A stretch of 64,000 nt of DNA from an uncultured Coriobacteriaceae bacterium (GTDB taxonomy: Bacteria > Actinomycetota > Coriobacteriia > Coriobacteriales > UMGS124): NCBI GenBank assembly GCA_900539345.1, contig UQBS01000008.1, positions 6,748 through 70,747 on the forward strand, written 5' to 3'. The notes beneath the pieces are model-generated. The model had not been told where the DNA came from and did not search any database. It saw nothing but the letters and a program-made list of their open reading frames with translations. Of this stretch, positions 17,361-24,944 are shown piece by piece. How positions within the stretch are numbered: the first letter of the stretch is position 1; each line of letters starts with the position of its first letter. Position numbers and translations under genes: made by a program.

Positions 17361-18872
17361 TTATTGCCCAGTCGCCATGGCCTCAATGAGGTCCATGAGG
17401 TCTTGTTGGGTGTGGATGTCCATCTTGTGGTAGATGCTGCGGATGTGCGTCTTGGCGGTGCCCTGTGAGATGCCCAGCGAGTGGCCCACGTATGCGGCGG
17501 TTCTTCCGCGGGCAAGCAGGCCAAGGACCTCGTGCTCGCGGGGAGTGAGGGCGTATTGGCTGGCGAGCTCGGCGCAGGCGTTGGGAATTTCGTCGCCGTT
17601 TTCAGTGGGTTCGCCGGCGGCGAGCCACTGGTGCAGGGCGCTGCGAGGGTCATTGAACACAAGCAGCACCGTGACAAACAGCGCGAGCACAATGGAGAGA
17701 AAAACGAGCGGTGAGAGGGTCTGTTCCGTGCTGGGAGTAAGCGCTTCGCCCATGAAATGCCCAGGTATCTGCGATGCCTGGAACACCAGGTAGCCAAAGG
17801 CATACGTGCGCACCACGGGACGATTCATGCGGCGCGCCAAGTCGCCCCAGTACACGACCATGAAGAAGTAGAAGATGGCGAAGCCCAGCTCGTTGACAGA
17901 AGCTGCCAGCCAGGTGGGAACGGTGCTGACAGAGGCGAGTGCAGCTCCGGCGGCTGTGCCTACCAGGCCGAGCGCGTAAATCTGCGAGGCACCAAAGCGT
18001 CGGCTGAGTAGTAGGCTTGCGACGAGAAGGAGCACTCCGGCTGCAAATTCGGCCACGGCGGGCCCTACCATCCCGGCGGTGGTCATGGGGCGCGAGGCCA
18101 GCACGCTGCCCATGAGTCCAAAAGTGAGGCCCACGAGTGCCGGCAGGATGAGCAGCGTCCAGCTAAATGAGATGGTACGCGCGGCACCTGGTGGGGGCGG
18201 CGGCGTGGGATTTTCTCCCAGGCGACGTGCCCCCTCCCAGGTGAGCCATGAGCAGGGCAGCGCGCAGATGATGAGCGCGCCGACTTGGGCGGCCAGCGGC
18301 GCGGCAAACAGCGCGAGGAACACGAGCGTCGAGGTGACGAGCGACAGCCCCATGTCCATGAGTCCGCGCTGCAGGCTCATGCGCGAGAACATCTCGCCCC
18401 ACGCGATTTTAAGAAAGCCGATGGCCGCGCCTCCCAGGCACGAGCCTGTTATAAAGGCTGTGACGCTGCTCGTATAAGCTGTGACCGCGATGCCGAGCGA
18501 GCCGCCGGCCAGCAAGATACCTGCCAGGGTCATGGCTCCGCGCGAGCCAACGATGGTCGCCAGGCTGTCTGACAAGAAGACGATGACAGTGAGCATGGCG
18601 ACATTTGCAAGCAGCGTCATGACGGTGGGAACGGCGAATATGCCGCTGAGCTGGGACAAGGCGCCTGAGGTCAGATAGGTTTTGCCCACAAGGCACGACC
18701 ATAGCCAAATGCACGCGAAGCTTGTCCAACGCGGCCAACCGGACCGGAGCTCGTCGGCAGCCTCCTTGTGCCAAGTGCGCAGACGATTGCGGGGCACCGC
18801 CAGGTTGTTGAGCGTGTCGGCGGCAGGCCCGGTCGACACCAGACCTTCTGGTTTAGCTGCTGTGTTTGGCAT
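17361..18872 (-). CDS. Membrane-bound LuxR-type regulator
   Basis: 503 aa. Cytoplasmic N-terminal stretch of about 50 residues, around twelve hydrophobic segments (about 50-415), then the GerE HTH (ALTPREHEVLGLLARGRTAAYV ... GTAKTHIRSIYHKMDIHTQQDLMDL, about 440-500). Start ATG 18872; the upstream sequence has only a weak ribosome-binding site (GGGCC), so the exact start is less certain. Convergent with the LuxR gene ending at 17157 (203 bp between them, nothing recognisable inside beyond a small CCGGTTTACCGG hairpin at 17289-17300). It lies downstream of the flavoprotein gene 19138-20670 on the same strand but after a terminator, so it is probably a separate unit that regulates that reductase. 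Confidence 0.88.
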   Translation of the reverse strand: MPNTAAKPEGLVSTGPAADTLNNLAVPRNRLRTWHKEAADELRSGWPRWTSFACIWLWSCLVGKTYLTSGALSQLSGIFAVPTVMTLLANVAMLTVIVFLSDSLATIVGSRGAMTLAGILLAGGSLGIAVTAYTSSVTAFITGSCLGGAAIGFLKIAWGEMFSRMSLQRGLMDMGLSLVTSTLVFLALFAAPLAAQVGALIICALPCSWLTWEGARRLGENPTPPPPPGAARTISFSWTLLILPALVGLTFGLMGSVLASRPMTTAGMVGPAVAEFAAGVLLLVASLLLSRRFGASQIYALGLVGTAAGAALASVSTVPTWLAASVNELGFAIFYFFMVVYWGDLARRMNRPVVRTYAFGYLVFQASQIPGHFMGEALTPSTEQTLSPLVFLSIVLALFVTVLLVFNDPRSALHQWLAAGEPTENGDEIPNACAELASQYALTPREHEVLGLLARGRTAAYVGHSLGISQGTAKTHIRSIYHKMDIHTQQDLMDLIEAMATGQ

Positions 18873-18941
18873 TATGGCCCCTCATATCCTGCAGTGGCGC
18901 GCTCCCCCGGCGATTACGGTTCGGTTTGTGTCCCAAACAAA

Positions 18942-18978
18942 CGTGCTCGGAGCCGCATTGTTTGCGGCTCCGAGCACG
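18942..18978 (-). terminator. Terminator of the flavoprotein gene ending at 19138
   Basis: CGTGCTCGGAGCCGCA (18942-18957) and its perfect complement (18963-18978) form a 16-bp stem with a 5-nt loop. On the minus strand it is followed by TTTGTTTG. 159 bp after the stop. The bases between (18979-19137) contain three imperfect TGAAAAG direct repeats (about 19026-19083) and nothing else recognisable. Confidence 0.75.
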
Positions 18979-19137
18979 AATTATTGCACGTCAGACGTTG
19001 CATGTGCTGTGCGGTGAACGATTACGTACCTAAAAGCGGGCTGTTTGAAAAGCAACTACCTGAAAAGTAGGCTGCGTGAAAAGCGACCACTGGTTTGCAA
19101 GGGGTCGGCCGTCGTCACGGTGCCGCGCGGCTCGATT

Positions 19138-20670
19138 CTACTCGCGCGCCTCAGCGGCCGCTGCCGACTCGCCGGCGATGTGGCCCCAGACCAGGCCGCC
19201 GGAAAGCGACGTGCCCGAACCCGGATAGTACAGGCCGTACCAACCGCCCGAGTTCATGCCGCCAGCGTACAAGCCGGGGATGACCTCGCCGTTGTTGTCG
19301 ATGACCTCGGCCTTGGTGTTGATGAGCAGGCCGCCGAGCGAACCCAGGTTGGCCGAGATATTGAGGTTTGCATAGAACGGCGGCTTGTCGAGCTTGATGA
19401 GCTGGGTGTCGCGGCCGTACTCGAGGTCCTCGCCGGACTCCTCGATGTTGGTGTTCCACAGGTCGACGGTGCTCTTGAGGTTGGAGGCGGGGACGCCGAT
19501 CTGTTCGGCCAGTTCCTCGACGGTGTCGGCGCTGAAGAGCTTGCCGTCTGCCACGGCGCCCTCGGGGTCATCGGCCCACGGCGTGAGGCCCTGCTCGATG
19601 GCGTTCTGGTCGAAGATCATGTACGTGTGACCGCCGAGCTGCGTTTCCTGCTGGAAGATGGCGCGGTAGGTGTAGGCGTAGGTGGCGTCCTCGCACACGA
19701 AACGCTTGCCCTTGCAGTTGACGAAGATGCAGGGGATTTGCGGTGTGGCGTTCGTCGTGGCGTTGCCGGTGGCCATGTCGTAGTCGATGGTGCCGCCCAC
19801 GCTGGCGAGCTGGCCGTTTACGGCCATGCCCATGCGGATGCCGTCGCCGTTGGCCAGAGGAGAGATGTAGCTCATCTGCGTGGTGAGGTCCCAGTACTGC
19901 TGCTGGTTGAAGCTCATGCAGAGGTCCTCGGCGCGGTCGATGCCACCAAGAGCCAGGATGACGCCCTTGGCTGCCTTGATGGCGAGCTCTGCCCCGTCGC
20001 GCTCGACGATGGCGCCCATGACACCCTTGCCCTCGGTGAAGACGAGGCGCTTGGCGGTCGTGTTGTACTCGAAGGTGGCTCCCAGGCGCTCGGCCTCGGC
20101 GGTCTCGGCGTCGGTCAGCACGCCACCCTGGCCGCCAGCGCCGCCGCCCTCGTACACGTGGATGCGGTCGGCGTGCAGGCCCTCGGTGACGTAGGGCACA
20201 TGGCAGTTGCCGTAGACGCTGACCCACTTGATGCCGATGGTGGAAAGCCACTCGATGAGCTCAGGGGCGCGGTTGCACATCGTGGTGATGAGGTCCTCGT
20301 GGCCAATGCCCTCGGCCTGCTCCATGTAGCACTGGGCATGCTTCTCAGGCGTGTCATCTTGGAAATCGGTGAATTCCTTCTGCCACTGGGTGCCTGCGGC
20401 CTGGATGACGCCGCCCGACATGGCCGTGGTGCCGCCCGACTTCTCGTCGGCGTCCACGACGATGACCTTGGCGCCAGCCTCGGCTGCGGCGCAGGCGGCG
20501 GACAGGCCGGTACCGCCGGCCCCCAGGATGAGGACGTCGCACTCCTCGTCCCAGGTCTCGGGCTCTTCGGCGGCCTTGGCGGAGCCGATGAGGCTGTTTG
20601 AGGCGGCGAGGGTTGCGGCGCCGGCAGCGCATGCACCGGCGACAAAGTTCCTGCGAGTCAGTTCGGACAT
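19138..20670 (-). CDS. Tat-exported FAD-dependent reductase
   Basis: 510 aa. Start ATG 20670 with AAGGGGG about 7 nt upstream; an in-frame extension to 20796 crosses the terminator of another unit and is rejected. Tat signal TRRNFVAGAC (residues 5-14), Rossmann motif GAGGTG at 50-55, GGTTAMSGG after it, the GKRFVCED signature in the capping region, and the C-terminal FAD segment GLYAGGMNSGGWYGLYYPGSGTS. No FMN domain. Likely extracytoplasmic. The gene has no divergent partner; the LuxR gene downstream (17361-18872, same strand) is its probable regulator. Substrate unknown. Confidence 0.9.
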   Translation of the reverse strand: MSELTRRNFVAGACAAGAATLAASNSLIGSAKAAEEPETWDEECDVLILGAGGTGLSAACAAAEAGAKVIVVDADEKSGGTTAMSGGVIQAAGTQWQKEFTDFQDDTPEKHAQCYMEQAEGIGHEDLITTMCNRAPELIEWLSTIGIKWVSVYGNCHVPYVTEGLHADRIHVYEGGGAGGQGGVLTDAETAEAERLGATFEYNTTAKRLVFTEGKGVMGAIVERDGAELAIKAAKGVILALGGIDRAEDLCMSFNQQQYWDLTTQMSYISPLANGDGIRMGMAVNGQLASVGGTIDYDMATGNATTNATPQIPCIFVNCKGKRFVCEDATYAYTYRAIFQQETQLGGHTYMIFDQNAIEQGLTPWADDPEGAVADGKLFSADTVEELAEQIGVPASNLKSTVDLWNTNIEESGEDLEYGRDTQLIKLDKPPFYANLNISANLGSLGGLLINTKAEVIDNNGEVIPGLYAGGMNSGGWYGLYYPGSGTSLSGGLVWGHIAGESAAAAEARE

Positions 20671-20801
20671 GGTAAATCCCCCTTCAACGAGATGGGCATG
20701 GGTGCACTCGACGCGGGCCCTGATGTGAGGGCCGTTGTCATCGGGCGCTTGAGTCCCAATGTGGCACGGAAGGGGCCGATTGACCATCCCACGCATGAGA
20801 A

Positions 20802-20834
20802 AAGCCGCCTACCACGTTGCGTAGTAGGCGGCTT
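20802..20834 (-). terminator. Terminator of the nucleoid-protein gene
   Basis: AAGCCGCCTAC (20802-20812) pairs perfectly with GTAGGCGGCTT (20824-20834); TTTT follows on the minus strand. 42 bp after the stop at 20876. Confidence 0.8.
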
Positions 20835-20875
20835 GAGCTGGGGAAACATTGGGGTGCCGATGGATGGGTCGGCAG

Positions 20876-21967
20876 TTATCTATTCTCGATGTGCCCGATG
20901 TTCTTGAGCTCAATGGACATGGAGCCGTCGGACTGCGTCACGAACTCGATGAAGTTGGGGTTCATGCTGTACTCGGACGGGAAGGTGATCTCGATGCCGG
21001 TGTCGGTGCGGATGCGGTGGCTGCGGTTGGCGGCGTGGGCCACACTCTTCTTTACGTGCACGCGCTCGGGAAGCTCCTCCTCGCGGGCCATCTCCTCGTA
21101 GCGCTCGCGCATCTGCGGCGCGTCCTCGAACACGTCCTCGCCGAGCTCCCATGGCGGCAGGAAGTCGCCCTCGTCGGCCTTCTCCTGCATGACGGCCTTG
21201 GCGCGCGACACGGCGGTCGCGGCGTTGGCGCCGTACTCGTTGGCCACGTCTTCCACGATGCGGGCCACCGTCTGCATGACCTCCTTGGTGGAGGCTGCCG
21301 AGCTGCACTGAAGCAGGCCGTCGGGCAGGAGCATGCACGTGCTGCCTGCGATAACGCGCTCCTTGTCGTGGAAGTCCACGGAGAAGTCGCTCGTTGCGAT
21401 GAAGGCGTAGGAGTCAATCTTCTGCGTGGGGTTGGGCAACGTTGCATCGTGGCGCACCACGTCGCACACGGCCTCGCCGCCCTCGTGGTGCACGTCGTGG
21501 ACGTAGGCCTGCTTGCGGGGGAGCAGCGCGATGGCAAAGAAGCGCTCGCCTCGGCCGTCGAACGCGGCGTCCTCCATGATGGCGGCGGCCTCGGTCACGG
21601 GCATGTCGAGCTCGTCGGCGGCATTCTGCGCGGCGGAGGTCACGGGGTCGCCATCGAAGTCGGCCACGAGCAGGTCGCACGCCTCGCAGGTCTCGCCTTT
21701 GCGCAGCTCAGAGTAGAGGAACTCGGCGATCTGGCGGGAGAACGCCACGAAGTCGCCGGACTTGAGGTAGTGCTCAAGCTCGCCGGCGAACATGCTGTCC
21801 TGCTTGAACTGGCCGTGCTTGTTCTCGGCGCTGCCCTGGGCGCGGCGCAGGTGGCGCTGCACGAACGACTTGACGAGGCGCTCTCCCAAGTCGAGCTCGC
21901 GGGCGGAGTAGGTGGTGCCTGCTCCCTCGAAGTCGAAGACGTGCAGGATGGCGTGGTTGATGTTCAT
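20876..21967 (-). CDS. 37-kDa nucleoid-associated protein (NdpA/YejK family)
   Basis: 363 aa. Start ATG 21967 with GGAAG about 6 nt upstream gives MNINHAILHVFDFEG, the conserved family opening. Single NdpA-type domain along the whole length (FVQRHLRRA near 30-40, LVADFDG near 105, LPRKQAYVHDVHH near 145, C-terminal EITFPSEYSMNPNFIEFV). Members associate with the nucleoid and bind DNA in E. coli; their precise role is unclear and some are linked to defence against nucleoid-targeting agents. Divergent from the ketopantoate-reductase-family gene (274 bp). Own terminator downstream. Confidence 0.88.
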   Translation of the reverse strand: MNINHAILHVFDFEGAGTTYSARELDLGERLVKSFVQRHLRRAQGSAENKHGQFKQDSMFAGELEHYLKSGDFVAFSRQIAEFLYSELRKGETCEACDLLVADFDGDPVTSAAQNAADELDMPVTEAAAIMEDAAFDGRGERFFAIALLPRKQAYVHDVHHEGGEAVCDVVRHDATLPNPTQKIDSYAFIATSDFSVDFHDKERVIAGSTCMLLPDGLLQCSSAASTKEVMQTVARIVEDVANEYGANAATAVSRAKAVMQEKADEGDFLPPWELGEDVFEDAPQMRERYEEMAREEELPERVHVKKSVAHAANRSHRIRTDTGIEITFPSEYSMNPNFIEFVTQSDGSMSIELKNIGHIENR

Positions 21968-22241
21968 CGTCGCTTCCGTTCGTGCGGTCGGTGGCGCCGG
22001 GCGATGCGCGCGGCGCGGTTGTTTGCAAGGGGATAGGATACCGCGTCGTCTGGGGCCGTGTGGGATGCGGGACGCGAGCCCACGCAAATCCCGCGCGTGA
22101 AGTGGTCGAATATGGCGCACACGGCGGGTGCCCGCTCATGTACCGTCCGCCGTGTGTACTTTGGGCACGCCGATGTTCTGCTGGTCGTTGTGCTACCCTG
22201 CGGGTTTTAAAGAAAACCTGACGCGGGAAGGCGGTTCGGCC

Positions 22242-23156
22242 ATGCGTATCGAGAAGGTCGCGTTTATCGGTAAGGGCGGCGTGGGCCTTATGTATGGCAG
22301 CATCATGGCCAAGAACCTGGGGGCCGATGCAGTGGAATACGTGATGGACGACGCTCGCTATGAGCGCCACGCCGCCGATGCAGTCACCATCAACGGTGAG
22401 CCGTGCCCGCTTCGCAGCGTGCGTGCAAGTGAGGCGACCCCTGTTGACCTGGTGATTCTTACCGTCAAGACAACCGGCCTCGAGCAGGCGCTCGACACGA
22501 TGGAAGCCGTGGTGGGCCCCCATACGCGCATCGCGAGCCTGTGCAACGGCATCACGAGCGAAGAGCGCATTGCCGCACGATTCGGCTGGCAGCGTACCGT
22601 GTTGGGCATCTGCCAAGGCATGGACGTGGTGTTTCTCGACGGCACACTCACCTACCGCAACTCCGGCGAGATTCGCTTTGGCGCGGCGGCAGGCACAGAT
22701 CCCCAGGTTGTTGCTGACATTGCCGACTTTTACGAGCGCGCCGGCGTGGCGCACGTGGTGGAGAAGGACATTCGCCATCGTATGTGGGCCAAGCTCATGA
22801 TGAACGACGGCATCAACCAGACGTGCATGGCATATGGCGGCACCTACGGCAGCGCAACCGAGCGAGGAAGCGAGCAGCGCCGCTGCTTCGTGGCCGCCAT
22901 GCGTGAAGCCCTTGCGGTGGCCAACGCCGAGGGCATCGCGCTCACCGAGGCAGACCTTTCCCAGATGTTGCACGTCATCGAGGGACTCGACCCGAACGGC
23001 ATGCCTTCCATGGCGCAGGATCGCATCGCCCACCGCAAGACCGAGGTGGAGGAGTTTTCTGGCACCATCTTGCGCCTTGCTGCCAAGCATTGCATCGAGG
23101 TCCCGCAAAACGAGTGGCTCTACCAGCGTATTCATGAGATTGAGGCAAGCTGGTAG
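22242..23156 (+). CDS. Ketopantoate reductase family (ApbA/PanE) NADP oxidoreductase
   Basis: 304 aa. Start ATG 22242 with GGAAGGCGG about 9 nt upstream. NADP-binding motif GKGGVG at residues 10-15, N-terminal Rossmann domain (VDLVILTVKTTGLEQAL near 70, CNGITSEERI near 108), C-terminal helical domain with the conserved lysine-asparagine region (HRMWAKLMMNDGINQTC near 185). Classical PanE reduces 2-dehydropantoate to pantoate with NADPH for coenzyme A synthesis. Several paralogues of this fold have other 2-oxoacid substrates, and no other pantothenate gene is nearby, so the symbol is withheld. No operon partner. Confidence 0.82.
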   Translation: MRIEKVAFIGKGGVGLMYGSIMAKNLGADAVEYVMDDARYERHAADAVTINGEPCPLRSVRASEATPVDLVILTVKTTGLEQALDTMEAVVGPHTRIASLCNGITSEERIAARFGWQRTVLGICQGMDVVFLDGTLTYRNSGEIRFGAAAGTDPQVVADIADFYERAGVAHVVEKDIRHRMWAKLMMNDGINQTCMAYGGTYGSATERGSEQRRCFVAAMREALAVANAEGIALTEADLSQMLHVIEGLDPNGMPSMAQDRIAHRKTEVEEFSGTILRLAAKHCIEVPQNEWLYQRIHEIEASW

Positions 23157-23215
23157 GGAAGTCTTGCCAACTTGCCCTGCGCGGTCGCGGCTGTCTCGTG
23201 CGCATCCGATTGCCC

Positions 23216-23365
23216 GAAAACGCCAAAAGTATGCGTTATAACTCAGCCGGGCTTTTAGACGGGCTGAGAGCCATCGCAAAACACCAGGTAGATTAAGAGC
23301 GCCCATTGCGCATGGGCGGACCTACAGTCCCGACGAGTATTTAAACGCATACTTTTGGCGTTTTC
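23216..23365. repeat. 150-bp MITE-like element with 22-bp terminal inverted repeats
   Basis: The ends 23216-23237 and 23344-23365 are perfectly complementary over 22 bp (containing AACGCCAAAAGTATGCGTT) and enclose 106 bp that include a second hairpin, CTCAGCC...GGGCTGAG (23241-23268). No coding capacity and no clear target-site duplication. The size and perfect TIRs fit a miniature transposable element. A long cruciform or a pair of binding sites is the alternative. The rest of the 403-bp gap (23157-23559) is the SPFH gene promoter. Confidence 0.65.
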
Positions 23366-23460
23366 CGTACGCGGTTCGAAGGATGCATCGCGATTTTGGC
23401 TGGAAATCTTCCGGCTCGGTGGGGTCAAGCGTCAGATGTGCGCAAGGACAAGCATTCTCC

Positions 23461-23490
23461 TTGACAATGTTGATATAAAAGTGATATCAC
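23461..23490 (+). promoter_or_regulatory. Promoter with overlapping GTGATATCAC palindrome
   Basis: TTGACA at 23461-23466 is a consensus -35. The perfect palindrome GTGATATCAC at 23481-23490 lies where the -10 should be (17-18 bp downstream), with a half-similar TTGATAT at 23470-23476. The arrangement suggests repression by occlusion, plausibly by the ribbon-helix-helix protein encoded second in the operon. Confidence 0.5.
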
Positions 23491-23559
23491 TCTGGTATCG
23501 AAAAGGCAGCGAGCCCGACAAAGGGTGCCGAGGCGGCTGCAATAGAGAGGAGATGTGCC

Positions 23560-24537
23560 ATGACGAGCATGCATGAGACAAACGTAAGCGCGGCGGGTGC
23601 CCAGACGGGTGCGCCGCAGCAGGTTGAGGCCACGGTCGAGAAACGCGTGGCGGCAAAGTCGGGCTGGGGTATGCTCGCCCTTGTTGTCTTGGGCTTCCTT
23701 GCATCGGTTGCCTGCTTTGTTGCCGGTGCAATCCTTGATACGCGAGGCTGGTCTGGGATGTTTATCGGCCTTACCATTATCGCAGGTAGCGTGCTTATCA
23801 TCCTCGCTTGCATTGCCACGGGCGGCTTCATGATGGTGCAGCCCAACACCGCCCGCGTGCTCACGCTGTTTGGAGAGTACAAGGGAACCACGACCGACAC
23901 AGGTCTGCGCTGGGTGAACCCCTTCTGCAAGAAGACCACGGTCAGCCTGCGCGCCCGCACGCTCAACGGCGAGCACCTCAAGGTGAACGACAAGCTCGGC
24001 AACCCCATCGAGATCGCCAACGTCACGGTGTGGCATGTGGAGGACACCGCCCGCGCCGTCTTCGACGTGGATGACTACGAGGCCTACGTCGCTTCCCAGA
24101 GTGAGACCGCGCTGCGTCACGTGGCGAGCCTGTACGCCTACGACCACATGGGTGAGAACGACGCCGACTCCACCGAGATCACCCTGCGCTCCAACATTAC
24201 CGAGGTGAGCGAGGTCCTGCGCCGCGAGCTGGCCTCCCGTCTTGCCATGGCCGGCGTTGCCGTGGACGATGCGCGCCTCACGCACCTGGCCTACGCTCCC
24301 GAGATCGCCCAGTCCATGCTGCGCCGTCAGCAGGCCGACGCCATCATCGCGGCCCGCGGCAAGATCGTGCGCGGTGCGGTCGACATGGTCGAGATGGCCT
24401 TGGGCGAGCTTTCCGAGCGCCATGTGGTGGACATGGACGACGACCGTCGTGCCGCCATGGTGTCCAACCTGCTTGTGGTACTCTGTGGTGATTCGGAAGC
24501 TCAGCCGGTGGTGAATACTGGCACGATTTACCAGTAG
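23560..24537 (+). CDS. SPFH/band-7 domain membrane protein
   Basis: 325 aa; ATG with GAGGAG 8 nt upstream. Two transmembrane segments at about 37-60 and 67-92, then the SPFH/PHB domain ([31 protein letters not shown], from about 91) and a helical region with [32 protein letters not shown] near 230. This is a flotillin/stomatin-like scaffold of membrane microdomains, facing the cytoplasm. It is followed after 12 bp by a small Arc-type protein gene, a pairing that recurs in actinobacteria. The function of the pair is not established. Confidence 0.88.
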   Translation: MTSMHETNVSAAGAQTGAPQQVEATVEKRVAAKSGWGMLALVVLGFLASVACFVAGAILDTRGWSGMFIGLTIIAGSVLIILACIATGGFMMVQPNTARVLTLFGEYKGTTTDTGLRWVNPFCKKTTVSLRARTLNGEHLKVNDKLGNPIEIANVTVWHVEDTARAVFDVDDYEAYVASQSETALRHVASLYAYDHMGENDADSTEITLRSNITEVSEVLRRELASRLAMAGVAVDDARLTHLAYAPEIAQSMLRRQQADAIIAARGKIVRGAVDMVEMALGELSERHVVDMDDDRRAAMVSNLLVVLCGDSEAQPVVNTGTIYQ

Positions 24538-24549
24538 GTTTGGATTGAG

Positions 24550-24738
24550 ATGCAGAGAAAGCAGTACCCCCTGCGCATAGACCCTGAGGTGTGGGCCGCA
24601 GTGCAGCGCTGGGCCGATGACGACTTCCGCAGCGTGAACGGCCAGGTCGAGTGGATACTGCGCGACGCCCTCAAGCGTGCCGGCAGGCTTCCCAAGAAGG
24701 AGGAAGCCGTAGGCGAGGACGGCACGGCCAGGGAGTAG
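24550..24738 (+). CDS. Arc-type ribbon-helix-helix protein
   Basis: 62 aa. RKQYPLRIDPEVWAAVQRWA then DFRSVNGQVEWILRDALKR: a beta-strand and two helices of the Arc/MetJ ribbon-helix-helix fold, with the strand residues (YPLRID) that would insert into the major groove. Only 12 bp after the SPFH gene, so co-transcribed and probably translationally coupled (no strong ribosome-binding site of its own). By fold it should be a DNA-binding dimer. Autoregulation through the GTGATATCAC site at 23481 is an inference. Acidic C-terminal tail. No toxin gene is adjacent. Confidence 0.85.
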   Translation: MQRKQYPLRIDPEVWAAVQRWADDDFRSVNGQVEWILRDALKRAGRLPKKEEAVGEDGTARE

Positions 24739-24761
24739 AACGAAACAAGCCGCCTCAATAG

Positions 24762-24805
24762 ACCCGCGCATCCAGAGGAAACGCCCCTCGGGTGCGCGGG
24801 TTTTT
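24762..24805 (+). terminator. Terminator of the SPFH-RHH operon
   Basis: ACCCGCGCA (24762-24770) pairs with TGCGCGGGT (24793-24801), extended by TCC/GGG contacts, followed by TTTTT. Confidence 0.8.
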
Positions 24806-24944
24806 GCGTGCGGTGGGTCTGGATGGCTGCGGGAACGATGCCCTCGCATGGAGATGCCGACGTACAACGGAATCTATGCCCGCCGTCTCTGGTATGCGCG
24901 CGGTGGTGTTGTTTTGCGCGCTTCTTTCGCACGATGCCCTCGCG

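Noticed and set aside
20876..22120. Longer start at 22120 for the nucleoid-associated protein
   Set aside because: The extension is Arg/Pro-rich, has no ribosome-binding site, and the family begins at MNINHAILHVFDFEG.
22242..23156. Naming the ketopantoate-reductase-family gene panE
   Set aside because: The fold is clear but paralogues have other substrates and no pantothenate gene is adjacent.
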